Source: Larimichthys crocea
Lineage: Eukaryota; Chordata; Actinopteri; Sciaenidae
DNA length: 64,000 nt
NCBI RefSeq assembly: GCF_000972845.2
Contig: NC_040020.1
Location: forward strand, 1,736,669-1,800,668
Reading direction: 5' to 3'
The notes beneath the pieces are model-generated. The model was not told the DNA's origin. It worked only from the letters and a program-made list of their open reading frames with translations, and did no database searches. Shown in pieces: positions 24,187-32,288 of this stretch (the first letter of the stretch is position 1; every line of letters begins with the position of its first letter). A program made the translations under genes and the position numbers.

Positions 24187-24892
24187 GTAAGTTCATAAAT
24201 AGTTGACATGGTATTGAGTTTTGATTTTTGCATTTTTCTTTTTGTACTTTTTCACAATCAGGTTAAATAATGCATGAAAAATGTAGATGTTAGAAAAATT
24301 GTTCACATGGTATAGACTTTTTTTCTTTGCTTGTCTTTTCCACGTTTTCACAATCAGATTCCAAATAATTCATGAAAATTTAGAGAACCTCAGAACTTTT
24401 TAGATTTCTCATGTAAGATTAAACTTTGATTCTTGTGGTAGGAATGGGATGTCAAGAATTAGACATACATTGCTTCATTATAGTTGTTGGGCGGTATTAA
24501 CACTTAACACAGTGTGAGATCTTAGCCTTAAGTTTTTGGTCTTCAGTTTGTTTTTTCATCCTGTTGATGTTTTTTGGATATGTGTATTCTACATCCTGTT
24601 TGTCAATGAGTGTCCACACTGTAGCAGGTAATAGCATAAACAACATTAGTAGAAACACGGTAATAAAAAAGACTTTCATTAAAGATTGTCCACATACGTG
24701 GAAAGCATAGGAATATATTTTAAATGCTGGTTTGAGATGGAGCCAAGACCATGACCATGATGCATGAGAAAACATAAAGGAAAAATTGAGTAGTGAAAAA
24801 ATTATTGAATAGTTGTGGCATAAAAACTATTTTACTGTCTCATAGATGTTTTGTAATTATACTTTTTTTTCTTGGATTAACTTAATTTACAG
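24187..24892 (+). other. Intron inside SEA module, clean copy
   Basis: A 706-bp intron, AT-rich, nearly identical to that at 4765-5453. The open frame on its minus strand (24497-24775) has no recognisable domain. Confidence 0.6.
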
Positions 24893-24957
24893 CTCAACCG
24901 TGTCTATCGTGACAAATTCGGAGCTGCCTTCAATCGAAGTGTCATCAAAAGCTTCAG
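24893..24957 (+). CDS. SEA second exon, clean module 1
   Basis: 65 nt, phase 0 to 2, encoding LNRVYRDKFGAAFNRSVIKS plus F and split R. It differs from copy 1 at seven bases, giving four amino-acid changes (K/R, S/R, Q/K, D/A) and one silent change. Confidence 0.75.
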
Positions 24958-25216
24958 GTATATAGTGTTGCATTTTATTGATTTTCTTTTGGTTAATGCA
25001 AAGACAAGGGAATGTTGTCCTTTGTGTTCATTTCGTCTATCTATCATATGGTTTATCATGTATATATTAGAAAATACTGTTCAGATTTGCAGGAACAGAA
25101 ATAATTTTATTTCACTCATGAATATCCATCATCCTTGTCATGGTGACTTAGTTAAACAACTATGGCCACAATGACCAAATATAATTGTGCTATTAAAAAT
25201 TTCACTTCTGTTACAG

Positions 25217-25365
25217 GTCAGGGTCCGTTGTGGTAGATGCTGAGCTGATATTCAACAATGTGTCTGCAACACCAAATACCAGTTCTGTGACTAATACTTT
25301 GCAGACTGCTGTTTCGAGCAGTGGTTTTAACCTCAGTGTCAACGCATCATCTATCACAGCAGCCG
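25217..25365 (+). CDS. SEA third exon with cleavage motif, clean module 1
   Basis: 149 nt, phase 2 to 1. It opens with RSGSVVVDAELIFNNV, in which G|SVVV is the known self-cleavage site of SEA domains (as in MUC1), and continues with sequons NTS, NLS and NAS to the SEA end. Together with 24893 and the end of 23870 it completes one SEA domain of the usual ~110-120 residues. The cleaved halves normally stay associated. Confidence 0.75.
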
Positions 25366-25497
25366 GTGAGACATTGTTATCATCAAATGTTGAATTTTGT
25401 AAATAATTATTGCAAGCACATACTGATTATATGATGACATGAATATATTTAATAGACAGAAAAATAATAAATCATATTTGATCATTGTTTTTTTCAG

Positions 25498-25569
25498 TTG
25501 TTTTGGCACCAACTGAAGCCCCAACGACAGCTGTACCTACAACAATGATAATTACAACTCCCTCAACAG
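25498..25569 (+). CDS. Thr-rich linker exon, clean copy
   Basis: 72 nt, phase 1 to 1, 24 residues VVLAPTEAPTTAVPTT then MIITTPST. It links one SEA domain to the next repeat stem. Confidence 0.7.
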
Positions 25570-25778
25570 GTACTATCATGACACAACCAGTCAACGGCAT
25601 TTTAAATGTATTTATTTTAACAGTTCAAATACTGTCACCTAATCATTTCTCAACAACAAAACATTATAATTTGCATAATTCAGGTTAGCTTGGTGTCACT
25701 AAAATTTCCAGTATCCAAGTGACGTAACTATCCAATCACTGTTTCCAGTTACTTCATATATTTTGTTTTGTCATGTAG

Positions 25779-25850
25779 GTAGAACTATAGTTATTACTTA
25801 TCCAAAAGCTCCTGTAAATGCTACAAGAATCCAATTTTTTGTTGTTCCAG
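25779..25850 (+). CDS. GRTIVITYP exon, clean copy (candidate)
   Basis: 72 nt between TCATGTAG and CCAG|GTATTA, phase 1 to 1, encoding GRTIVITYPKAPVNATRIQ then FFVVP. The next intron would be only 59 nt, short for a vertebrate but in phase. Skipping this exon would leave the frame intact, so it may be alternative. Confidence 0.45.
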
Positions 25851-25909
25851 GTATTAGTACAGCCACACCTACATTTTTTAAATGTCTTATTCTGCTCCAA
25901 ACAATACAG

Positions 25910-26292
25910 CTACCAATGCCACACAAGCTCCAACTACTGCTCCGAACGCTACAGCTGGCTCTACTGCAGCTACCAATGCCACACAAGCTCCAACTACTGC
26001 TCCGAACGCTACAGCTGGCTCTACTGCAGCTACCAATGCCACACAAGCTCCAACTACGGCTCCGAACGCTACAGCTGGCTCTACTGCAGCTACCAATGCC
26101 ACACAAGCTCCAACTACTGCTCCGAACGCTACAACTGGCTCTACTGCAGTCACCACTGCATCAACAGATGCTCCCACATCTAGTGAGGGAACCGTTGGAC
26201 TTCAGTTTAGTCTCAACCAAACATTCAGCGCAGATCTCTCCAATACATCTTCAGCCGCTTTTAAGACCTTAGCTTCAACAGTAGTCACAGAG
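25910..26292 (+). CDS. 60-bp repeat array F plus SEA first exon, module 2
   Basis: Phase 1 in (acceptor CAATACAG), phase 0 out (ACAGAG|GTAAGA), 127 codons open. Four 20-residue ATNATQAPTTAPNATAGSTA units, then TTASTDAPTSS and a SEA start of a different type (GTVGLQFSLNQTFSADLSNT to STVVTE). Each 20-residue unit has two NAT sequons and about six Thr/Ser, so both N- and O-glycans are possible. Confidence 0.75.
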
Positions 26293-26598
26293 GTAAGATT
26301 TCTATAACGTTTCATCGCATGTTTCATACTCTAAAAACTTTCTCTGATAAATGATTTTTTAGAAATCTATGATTGAATGATGATATGAATCTAATCGTCT
26401 ATATTTAAAAATATTAAAATATTCAGCCAATTTTACTTTTGGGAAGTTAAATTGTTGATAATCTTGTTTGATCGTTTTTAATTTTGGTTCAATTTGCTCA
26501 GTTTGGCCAGTCTATTTTTACACTTAGTAGTTATTGTGAAGCAGCAAAAACTAATGCCATTGTTTAAATACAGTACCTTTGTGAATGTTTTCTTTCAG

Positions 26599-26663
26599 TT
26601 AAACATTTTGGGTAGAAGACTTTATGGATTGCTTTATAAACGTGCCATTGTAAACTCTTTCAG
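26599..26663 (+). CDS. SEA second exon, module 2
   Basis: 65 nt, phase 0 to 2, encoding LNILGRRLYGLLYKRAIVNS plus F and split R. It aligns with LNKVYSDQFGDAFNRSVIKS of module 1. Confidence 0.75.
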
Positions 26664-26757
26664 GTAAGACAACATTTCAATCACTGTTTACAGTTATTCT
26701 GTTCATTTGCCTGTAACATGCTTTTAGAATGTGTTGCTTTCTCTATCGTCACTATAG

Positions 26758-26899
26758 GAGTGGATCAGTGGTTGTCAACTCAACCCTTGTGTTCACAAAT
26801 ACAAGCTCAGTTCCTTCGGCAAGCAGTGCAACTACGCAATTAAGCAGTGCACTTACAAACAGCACTGCCCTGAATGTTGTAAAAGGCAGCGTTATAGCA
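26758..26899 (+). CDS. SEA third exon, module 2 (one-base frameshift before donor)
   Basis: Opens RSGSVVVNSTLVFTNTSSVP with the cleavage motif and continues to LTNSTALNVV. The related exon at 28078 predicts phase 1 at the donor, but here the A-run at 26881-26883 is one base short. The frame therefore reads TAG at 26894-26896, just before the donor AA|GTAAGT. With one more A the frame would reach the next exon (27012) in phase 1. It lies in the otherwise clean part of the gene, so it is either a base error or a real truncating variant. Confidence 0.65.
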
Positions 26900-27011
26900 A
26901 GTAAGTAATTGGAGACTGAAAAACTTAATTAATCTATTCAATAATCTATTCAAAGGAAGTGGTGCCTGGTACAGTGTCACAATAACTGATTATCTATTGT
27001 TATTGGTACAG

Positions 27012-27406
27012 CTGTTCCTACAACTACAACTCCAACAACAACAACAACTCCAACAACAACAACAACTCCAACAACAACAACAACTACAACTCCAACAACA
27101 ACAACAACAACTCCAACAACAACAACAACTCCAACAACAACAACAACAACTCCAACAACAACAACAACTCCAACTCCAACAACAACAACAACTCCAACAA
27201 CAACAACAACAACAACTACAACTACAACTACAACAACAACTACAACTACAACTACAACAACCGCCACCACTGCGTCAACAGATCCTCCTACGGCCAATGA
27301 GGGAATACTTGGACTTGTGTTTAGTCTCAGTGACACATTTACCTCAGACCTTTCTAATCCAGCATCAGCAGCTTTTCAGGCCTTAGCTGCAAAGGTGGTC
27401 AATGAG
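27012..27406 (+). CDS. Poly-Thr/Pro stem plus SEA first exon, module 3
   Basis: Phase 1 in (TTGGTACAG), phase 0 out (AATGAG|GTAAGA), 131 codons. The first ~85 are Thr runs broken by single Pro (ACA/ACT codons, a trinucleotide-repeat tract), then TTASTDPPTANE and the SEA start GILGLVFSLSDTFTSDLSNP to AKVVNE. The plus-strand frame giving Gln-runs and the minus-strand Val-runs are shadows of the same tract. Confidence 0.75.
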
Positions 27407-27918
27407 GTAAGATGTCTATGCACTACAACAGTGTACTTCTGATAACAACCCATCTTACCTGAATCTAGGGTGTAAAGACAAAGGGAGTTGTATGGATTAT
27501 AAGGCCCCTGAGGCAAAATGTGATTTGTAATTTGTTTGGGCTAGAGAAAAATTGACTTGACTTGACTATTCAATGGTCATAATAACATAGAGAAACATCT
27601 TTGAAACTGAAACTTTAAAACATTCAAAAAATATTGCATTTTGGGATATAAATCTAATTAGCATATATACTAAACACTCCCTAAGATTTTTGCCTTGATG
27701 TAGATTAGTCATTCAGTCTGCCACCATGATCACTGGGAAAAATAAATAGCAAAACAAGTGATTTATGTAATACTTGAACAAGATCTCAGATTATTAAGTC
27801 TGTAGTAAAATTCTCTAAGAGCTTTGTAGCTTGACACGTTTATAAGAATAATTAATTAATCATTAGTGCTTGCATCCATTTGTTTTTATTTGCAAATAAC
27901 AGTAAAGTTGTATTTCAG
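27407..27918 (+). other. Intron inside SEA module 3
   Basis: A 512-bp AT-rich intron with TTTCAG acceptor. Nothing else recognised. Confidence 0.6.
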
Positions 27919-27983
27919 TTGAACGCCCTGAGCAGACGTATATTCGGATCATCTTTCGATCGCTCCTTCGTAAACTCATTCAC
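27919..27983 (+). CDS. SEA second exon, module 3
   Basis: 65 nt, phase 0 to 2, encoding LNALSRRIFGSSFDRSFVNS plus F and a split Thr. The constant 65-nt length across all modules shows common descent. Confidence 0.75.
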
Positions 27984-28077
27984 GTAAGACAAAATTTCAA
28001 TAACTGACCAACTTTTCCTCAACATTTGGTGTCCACTTGCTTCTACAAAATGTTGCTTTCTCTCTCTGTCCCTGTAG

Positions 28078-28223
28078 GAGTGGATCAGTGGTTACCAACA
28101 TGACTCTCGTGTTCAAAAATCAAACCTCAGTTCCTTCTGCAACTTTTGCAACTGAACAGTTGCGCAGTGAACTTGGCAACTCTACCGTCCTGGACATTAT
28201 ACCAGGCAGTGTTTCTGTTACAC
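28078..28223 (+). CDS. SEA third exon, module 3 (membrane-proximal)
   Basis: 146 nt, phase 2 to 1, frame intact. It opens TSGSVVTNMTLVFKNQTSVP. The cleavage motif is GSVVT rather than GSVVV, keeping the essential G-S pair. It ends GSVSVT and joins the last exon through a split Gln codon. This is the last folded domain before the C-terminal signal. Confidence 0.75.
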
Positions 28224-28433
28224 GTAAGTTATTTACTTAAAATATAGTCCACATTTATTAGTCTATTAAAAAGCCAAATGCATGTTACAATAATATATTT
28301 GTACTTCTCTGGTCATTTTTAAATATGAAAGTAAGACAAGGGTTCCTTTTAAGTATACACTTTGAGCTTATGAAGATACATTCAGTCCAGAGAATTTCAC
28401 TGACTAATATCTCTGCTTTTTCTAATATTTCAG

Positions 28434-28531
28434 AGATAACATCAGGCAGTCCTGCTCGGCACACAGTGGGCTCATTGGCAGTCTTTTCACTAACACTGCT
28501 GGCTGTGGCGCAGATGCTGATAGACTTATAA
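28434..28531 (+). CDS. Mucin-like gene: last exon, hydrophobic C-terminus (GPI-signal-like)
   Basis: Phase-1 entry after ATATTTCAG gives QITSGSPARHTVGSLAVFSL and ten more residues (TLLAVAQMLIDL begins at its TL) before TAA at 28529-28531. It has a small-residue stretch (SGS), a short polar spacer and a final hydrophobic run of about 18 with no basic tail. That is the pattern of a GPI-attachment signal rather than a transmembrane segment with a cytoplasmic domain, as in most membrane mucins. This is inferred from composition only; a short tail anchor remains possible. Confidence 0.6.
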
Positions 28532-29309
28532 GTCAGTCAGGCGGGTACACTGACTTGACCAGTCGCTTTTAATATGCTACCAAAGGTGGAAAAATCAATT
28601 TACCCACATACCAAAAACAAAAGCTGTAACAAGTGTGCATTATGAAATTTACCATTACAATGCCATGTGGTAAAAAGATGTGTACTGTGTGTCAAGAACT
28701 ACAGTTTCTTAGTATTTTCAACATTTGATGTTACAACCTCTTTTGTTTTGATTCCATTTTATTTAAAGAACGAATCATTAATACTGTAATACCATATTTT
28801 ATACTTTGTGGGCGTTATTGTAGCATCTGCCATTTATTGTATTGTTTTATAAATGCTTCTTTATATTCTGTGTTTCATGTGGCATTGTTAACATTTAAAA
28901 ATGTCAATATATATGTTAGAGGATAAAGTACTACATATTTATTTCCAATTGAAAGGCCTGTATGGTTTAGCAGGACACAATTTACATCAAGTTTACAGTT
29001 ACAATTTACATCCAGTATGAATGATGGAAGAAAAGAAAAGCTTAGGGTGTGGATGTGAAATGATCTTGATGCTGGAGACAATGATTCAAACCAGCCATTA
29101 ATGTTCGAGGGTTGATTTTCTTTTTTTTAATGAAGATGATCCCTGTCTAACCATTACCATGTAGTTTAAAATGGCTTACCATAACAACACCACTGTAGGA
29201 AAAGAATTTCCCAATGAACATAACGTTGGGTTTTGCTGAATCATCCAGTATCAAGTGAATAGCGTGGCAAGTGGATTGCTGAATACTAAACATTTAGAAA
29301 CTTTATTGG

Positions 29310-29380
29310 TTATATATATATTATTATATATATATATATATATATATAATATATTATATGTATATATATATATATATATA
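29310..29380. repeat. (TA)n low-complexity tract
   Basis: TA dinucleotide runs with small interruptions, largely self-complementary. Confidence 0.85.
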
Positions 29381-29412
29381 GTTTGAATTGAATACTGATT
29401 GAGAAGGGGGAT

Positions 29413-29418
29413 AATAAA
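29413..29418 (+). terminator. Candidate poly(A) signal of the mucin-like gene
   Basis: AATAAA about 880 bp after the stop codon, followed 20-30 bp later by a GT/T-rich stretch (TGTCCCTGTTGTTTT). It is the first canonical signal I see after the stop. Confidence 0.4.
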
Positions 29419-29440
29419 ACTAAAACTTATCACCTTTAAA

Positions 29441-30801
29441 TGTCCCTGTTGTTTTATTTTTGTCTTTAAAATAGATTTAAATGAACACCATTAACCTTCT
29501 TTTTTTATTAATCATGAAGTGCCATATATCTATGATAACTTATTATTAGAAATGAACAATTTAAAACTTTATTTTCCTGCATTTGTAACGGTTACCAACG
29601 CAGTTTAGGATCACTGCAACTGAAGCAGAAAAACCAGGTCAAGGAGAACCTATTCTGATACTTGATTCATCTCACGTGCTCAGTTGGACTTTATATTAAT
29701 TTCCAATCAATTAATATCGACATACACATTGGAGAAGGCTAATCACAATTTTCTGTTTACATGGTGGCTCAGTGCATATAAATGTCCTCACAATCAATGA
29801 CTTTTCATCGCACCCTTGCACAACTTTTTACCCTACGTCTACACATGTCTCTAGTACAACATTAAAGATTAACGACTGTAACTCAGGCAGGCTCTCCTCG
29901 CCACTTTAAATCTTACACAGTGACATGAAAGCACGTAATGCACAGTACACCTTTTGATTCTAATCTCTACACACATTAACCCGTACTTATGAAACTGCCT
30001 TGCGGCTGCATTACCATCTGTGATCTTTGGAACGGTGAACCCAGCCTGTGTACGAGATACAGGGAACAAGAACAAGTTTACCACATACAAACATGTCGAA
30101 CACACAAGCACACACTGGTTGGAAATTAGAAGTTGAATGTTTAATAATTTATTCCATCTAAACTATTGGTGAGAGGGTAAAGTTTCTGAGAGTCTAAAAT
30201 CCAAAGTTCCTATAGTTGTTATGGCTGTATTGTTACCTAATATTCAAAACAAACACTCATGGGTGAGAATTTAAGTTTTTTAATCTTGTCTGCACAAATT
30301 CATAAATTGTACCAGTGACCTTTATCCAGTTTCTCTCTTTACTTCTGTTCTCCTCTTAATGACTGAAGCAGGTAAGTGATGAGTAATACAGTCATTTTTC
30401 CTATAGCATATATTTGTGTAATATCAATATTACAGTTGTCTTAATGATATAAAAGATCTATTTGTAATAGTGGCAGGAAAGAGAAAGATGGAAGAAATAT
30501 CACTGATACAAGATAACAACACCACACTCTTACTATAAGGGGCCAACGGTAATGGTTCACTTAGAAGTATGATTGTGTAGGGTAGTGTTAATTTTAACCA
30601 AGACTATGTTTTTTTTTAATTATCTGTGCTAACATCAGGTAGGAACTAAATACATCATTTTCTTAGTTTGCTTTTACCAACAAAGTCTTTCTGGATTCTT
30701 CAGTGTATAAATATAAAAAGAATATTGTGCCTTCAAAATAAAAGCAATTACATGTACAACGTGCAATATAATAAATGAATTAATAACTGAATTAACTGCA
30801 G
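29441..30801. other. Intergenic stretch
   Basis: No recognisable gene or element. AT-rich, with scattered short ORFs lacking domain signals. Confidence 0.5.
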
Positions 30802-30868
30802 GAGGCATTCACTGCTGCCAAGATCATCAATGTTAACATCAATGAGTTCAAAAGACGCAAGGATATAG
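30802..30868 (+). pseudogene. Tuba/ARHGEF38-like RhoGEF remnant, exon a
   Basis: Acceptor CTGCAG, donor TAG|GTGAGA, 67 nt: EAFTAAKIINVNINEFKRRK then DI and a split Val. The INEFKRRKDI motif is characteristic of the DH-to-BAR linker of Tuba-family RhoGEFs (DNMBP, ARHGEF37/38), judged by memory of the family. No upstream DH exons lie between here and the mucin 3' end, so the gene seems to start mid-domain. ARHGEF38 lies near TACR3 on human 4q24, which fits the tacr3 gene downstream. Confidence 0.5.
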
Positions 30869-31028
30869 GTGAGATTTTATTAATGCGGTAACATATGTGC
30901 ATATTTCACTACTGATGACGTTCAAATATGTGATTTTGATTAATTGGTAATCATCTCCTATGCTGTCTATGCTGTATGAAATATACATTATTTTAATTTT
31001 GGTACCATATTTACCCATTAACTCTAAG

Positions 31029-31162
31029 TTATGAAGTATAAGAGGTTGGAAGATGAAGGCACACTGAGAGGCAAACTACACAAGTTCAACATCCACTCTA
31101 TCCGCAAGAAAGGCGACGGGTTTGCTGGCTTTCTTAAGATCCTCACTGGAGTTGAACCACAG
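31029..31162 (+). pseudogene. Tuba/ARHGEF38-like RhoGEF remnant, exon b
   Basis: 134 nt, phase 1 to 0, frame open: (V)MKYKRLEDEGTLRGKLHKFN then IHSIRKKGDGFAGFLKILTG and VEPQ. It joins exon a exactly in frame across a split Val codon. KYKR, the basic IHSIRKK and FLKILTG blocks match the same linker region. The preserved frame over three exons argues for recent function or selection, although flanking exons are missing. Confidence 0.55.
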
Positions 31163-31354
31163 GTAAGAAATAAATAAATAAATTCACTTAATACTCACCA
31201 TAATTAATAAGATATACATGGAGTTATGAAGTGGACTTGAGAGTTGGCTATAGGTACATTATAAATACACAAATTGTTACTTTATGCAGTCGTTAGTGTT
31301 ATTTGCAATTGTAGAAACATTTTCCTCAGCGACATTTTTCTCGTCTGTCTCTAG

Positions 31355-31483
31355 GTGAGAGATAAAGTGTTTGACAGAGAGGAGAAGCTGTTCAGGAGTC
31401 TGGAGAAGGCTGTGAGATTTTCTTCACACATTCAACATCCAAATCAAAGTACCTCCTTACTCGTAAATCCCACACCTGTTGAG
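31355..31483 (+). pseudogene. Tuba/ARHGEF38-like RhoGEF remnant, exon c
   Basis: Acceptor TCTCTAG, phase 0: VRDKVFDREEKLFRSLEKAV and R continue the family pattern into the BAR region. After that the sequence (FSSHIQHPNQSTS...) no longer looks like a BAR helix, although the frame runs to a GAG|GTGAGT donor. This suggests a broken or re-formed exon end. Confidence 0.45.
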
Positions 31484-31848
31484 GTGAGTTTTCCCTTTGA
31501 GCACCCGCCCATATGGGCTACACAGGGGACTCAAACAGTTAATGTTTTCTCTACAAATATATCGAGTTTTTAATAGGTTTTAGAAATAAACACAACAATA
31601 ATGTTGGCAACAGTTCTGGGTCTGAGAGACTGGCCATCTTTCCTGATATAGACCCAGCAAACAATGAGGGAGTCGGTGCTTCCTCACACATGCATAATGC
31701 TTTCGCGGCTCATTATATACACGACTCCAATGATATGTGTAGCTTTTGACTGCCATTGACAGTTATTTGTTACCTTCTCATAATGTACGTGCAATAGCTG
31801 TGACATGCCAGAAGATGGCTGCATTGGCCCAAGGATAATCCAAAGAGG

Positions 31849-31852
<4 letters not shown>

Positions 31853-31889
<37 letters not shown>
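31853..31889. repeat. (TG)n microsatellite
   Basis: About 18 TG dinucleotides. Confidence 0.9.
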
Positions 31890-32153
31890 ATATGGCACAT
31901 TCCTCTACATCACCGAACATGTGTGATTTGATTTTGCTTCAGAAAAGACGCAAAGGAAAATAACACATCGCATAAAAAAACCTCACAATAATTCCTCACC
32001 TGTCAGTTCTCTGTGTGAACATACATCACCGCCACACTCCACCTGCGCTCAAATCCAGAGTAAATGCCATGCCACACCTAATTGTGTCTCCAAATAACAG
32101 CGTGAGAGCAGCCGAGCATGTGTCCATTGATCATCTTCTGTGTTTGTCTTTAG

Positions 32154-32288
32154 GCACTGATGACTAGTTGGCAGCAGCTCTAATGCATTAATCAAGTCAT
32201 TGATGAAGCCAAAGCGAGAAGAAAAGCAGCCAATTTGAGATTACTGGCGCAGCTGAAGGACAGAGATGTTGGTGACTTTCTTAGATGA
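32154..32288 (+). pseudogene. Possible further RhoGEF exon with stop codon
   Basis: GTCTTTAG precedes GCACTGATG. In phase 0 it reads ALMTSWQQL then TAA (32181-32183). Beyond the stop the same frame reads INQVIDEAKARRKAANLRLL, a charged helix-like stretch. Weak; it could be chance. Confidence 0.25.

Larger units (their letters stand above)
28532..29440 (+). other. 3' UTR of the mucin-like gene (inferred)
   Basis: AT-rich sequence after the stop codon, containing a (TA)n stretch and the AATAAA at 29413. No ORF of interest. Confidence 0.4.

Noticed and set aside
24497..24775. 92-codon minus-strand open frame inside the SEA intron
   Set aside because: No domain, and the near-identical intron copies at 4765, 20034 and 22332 break it by indels.
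26977..27386. Gln-run (plus) and Val-run (minus) open frames over the ACA tract
   Set aside because: Shadows of the Thr/Pro frame, which alone fits the acceptor at 27011 and the SEA domain downstream.
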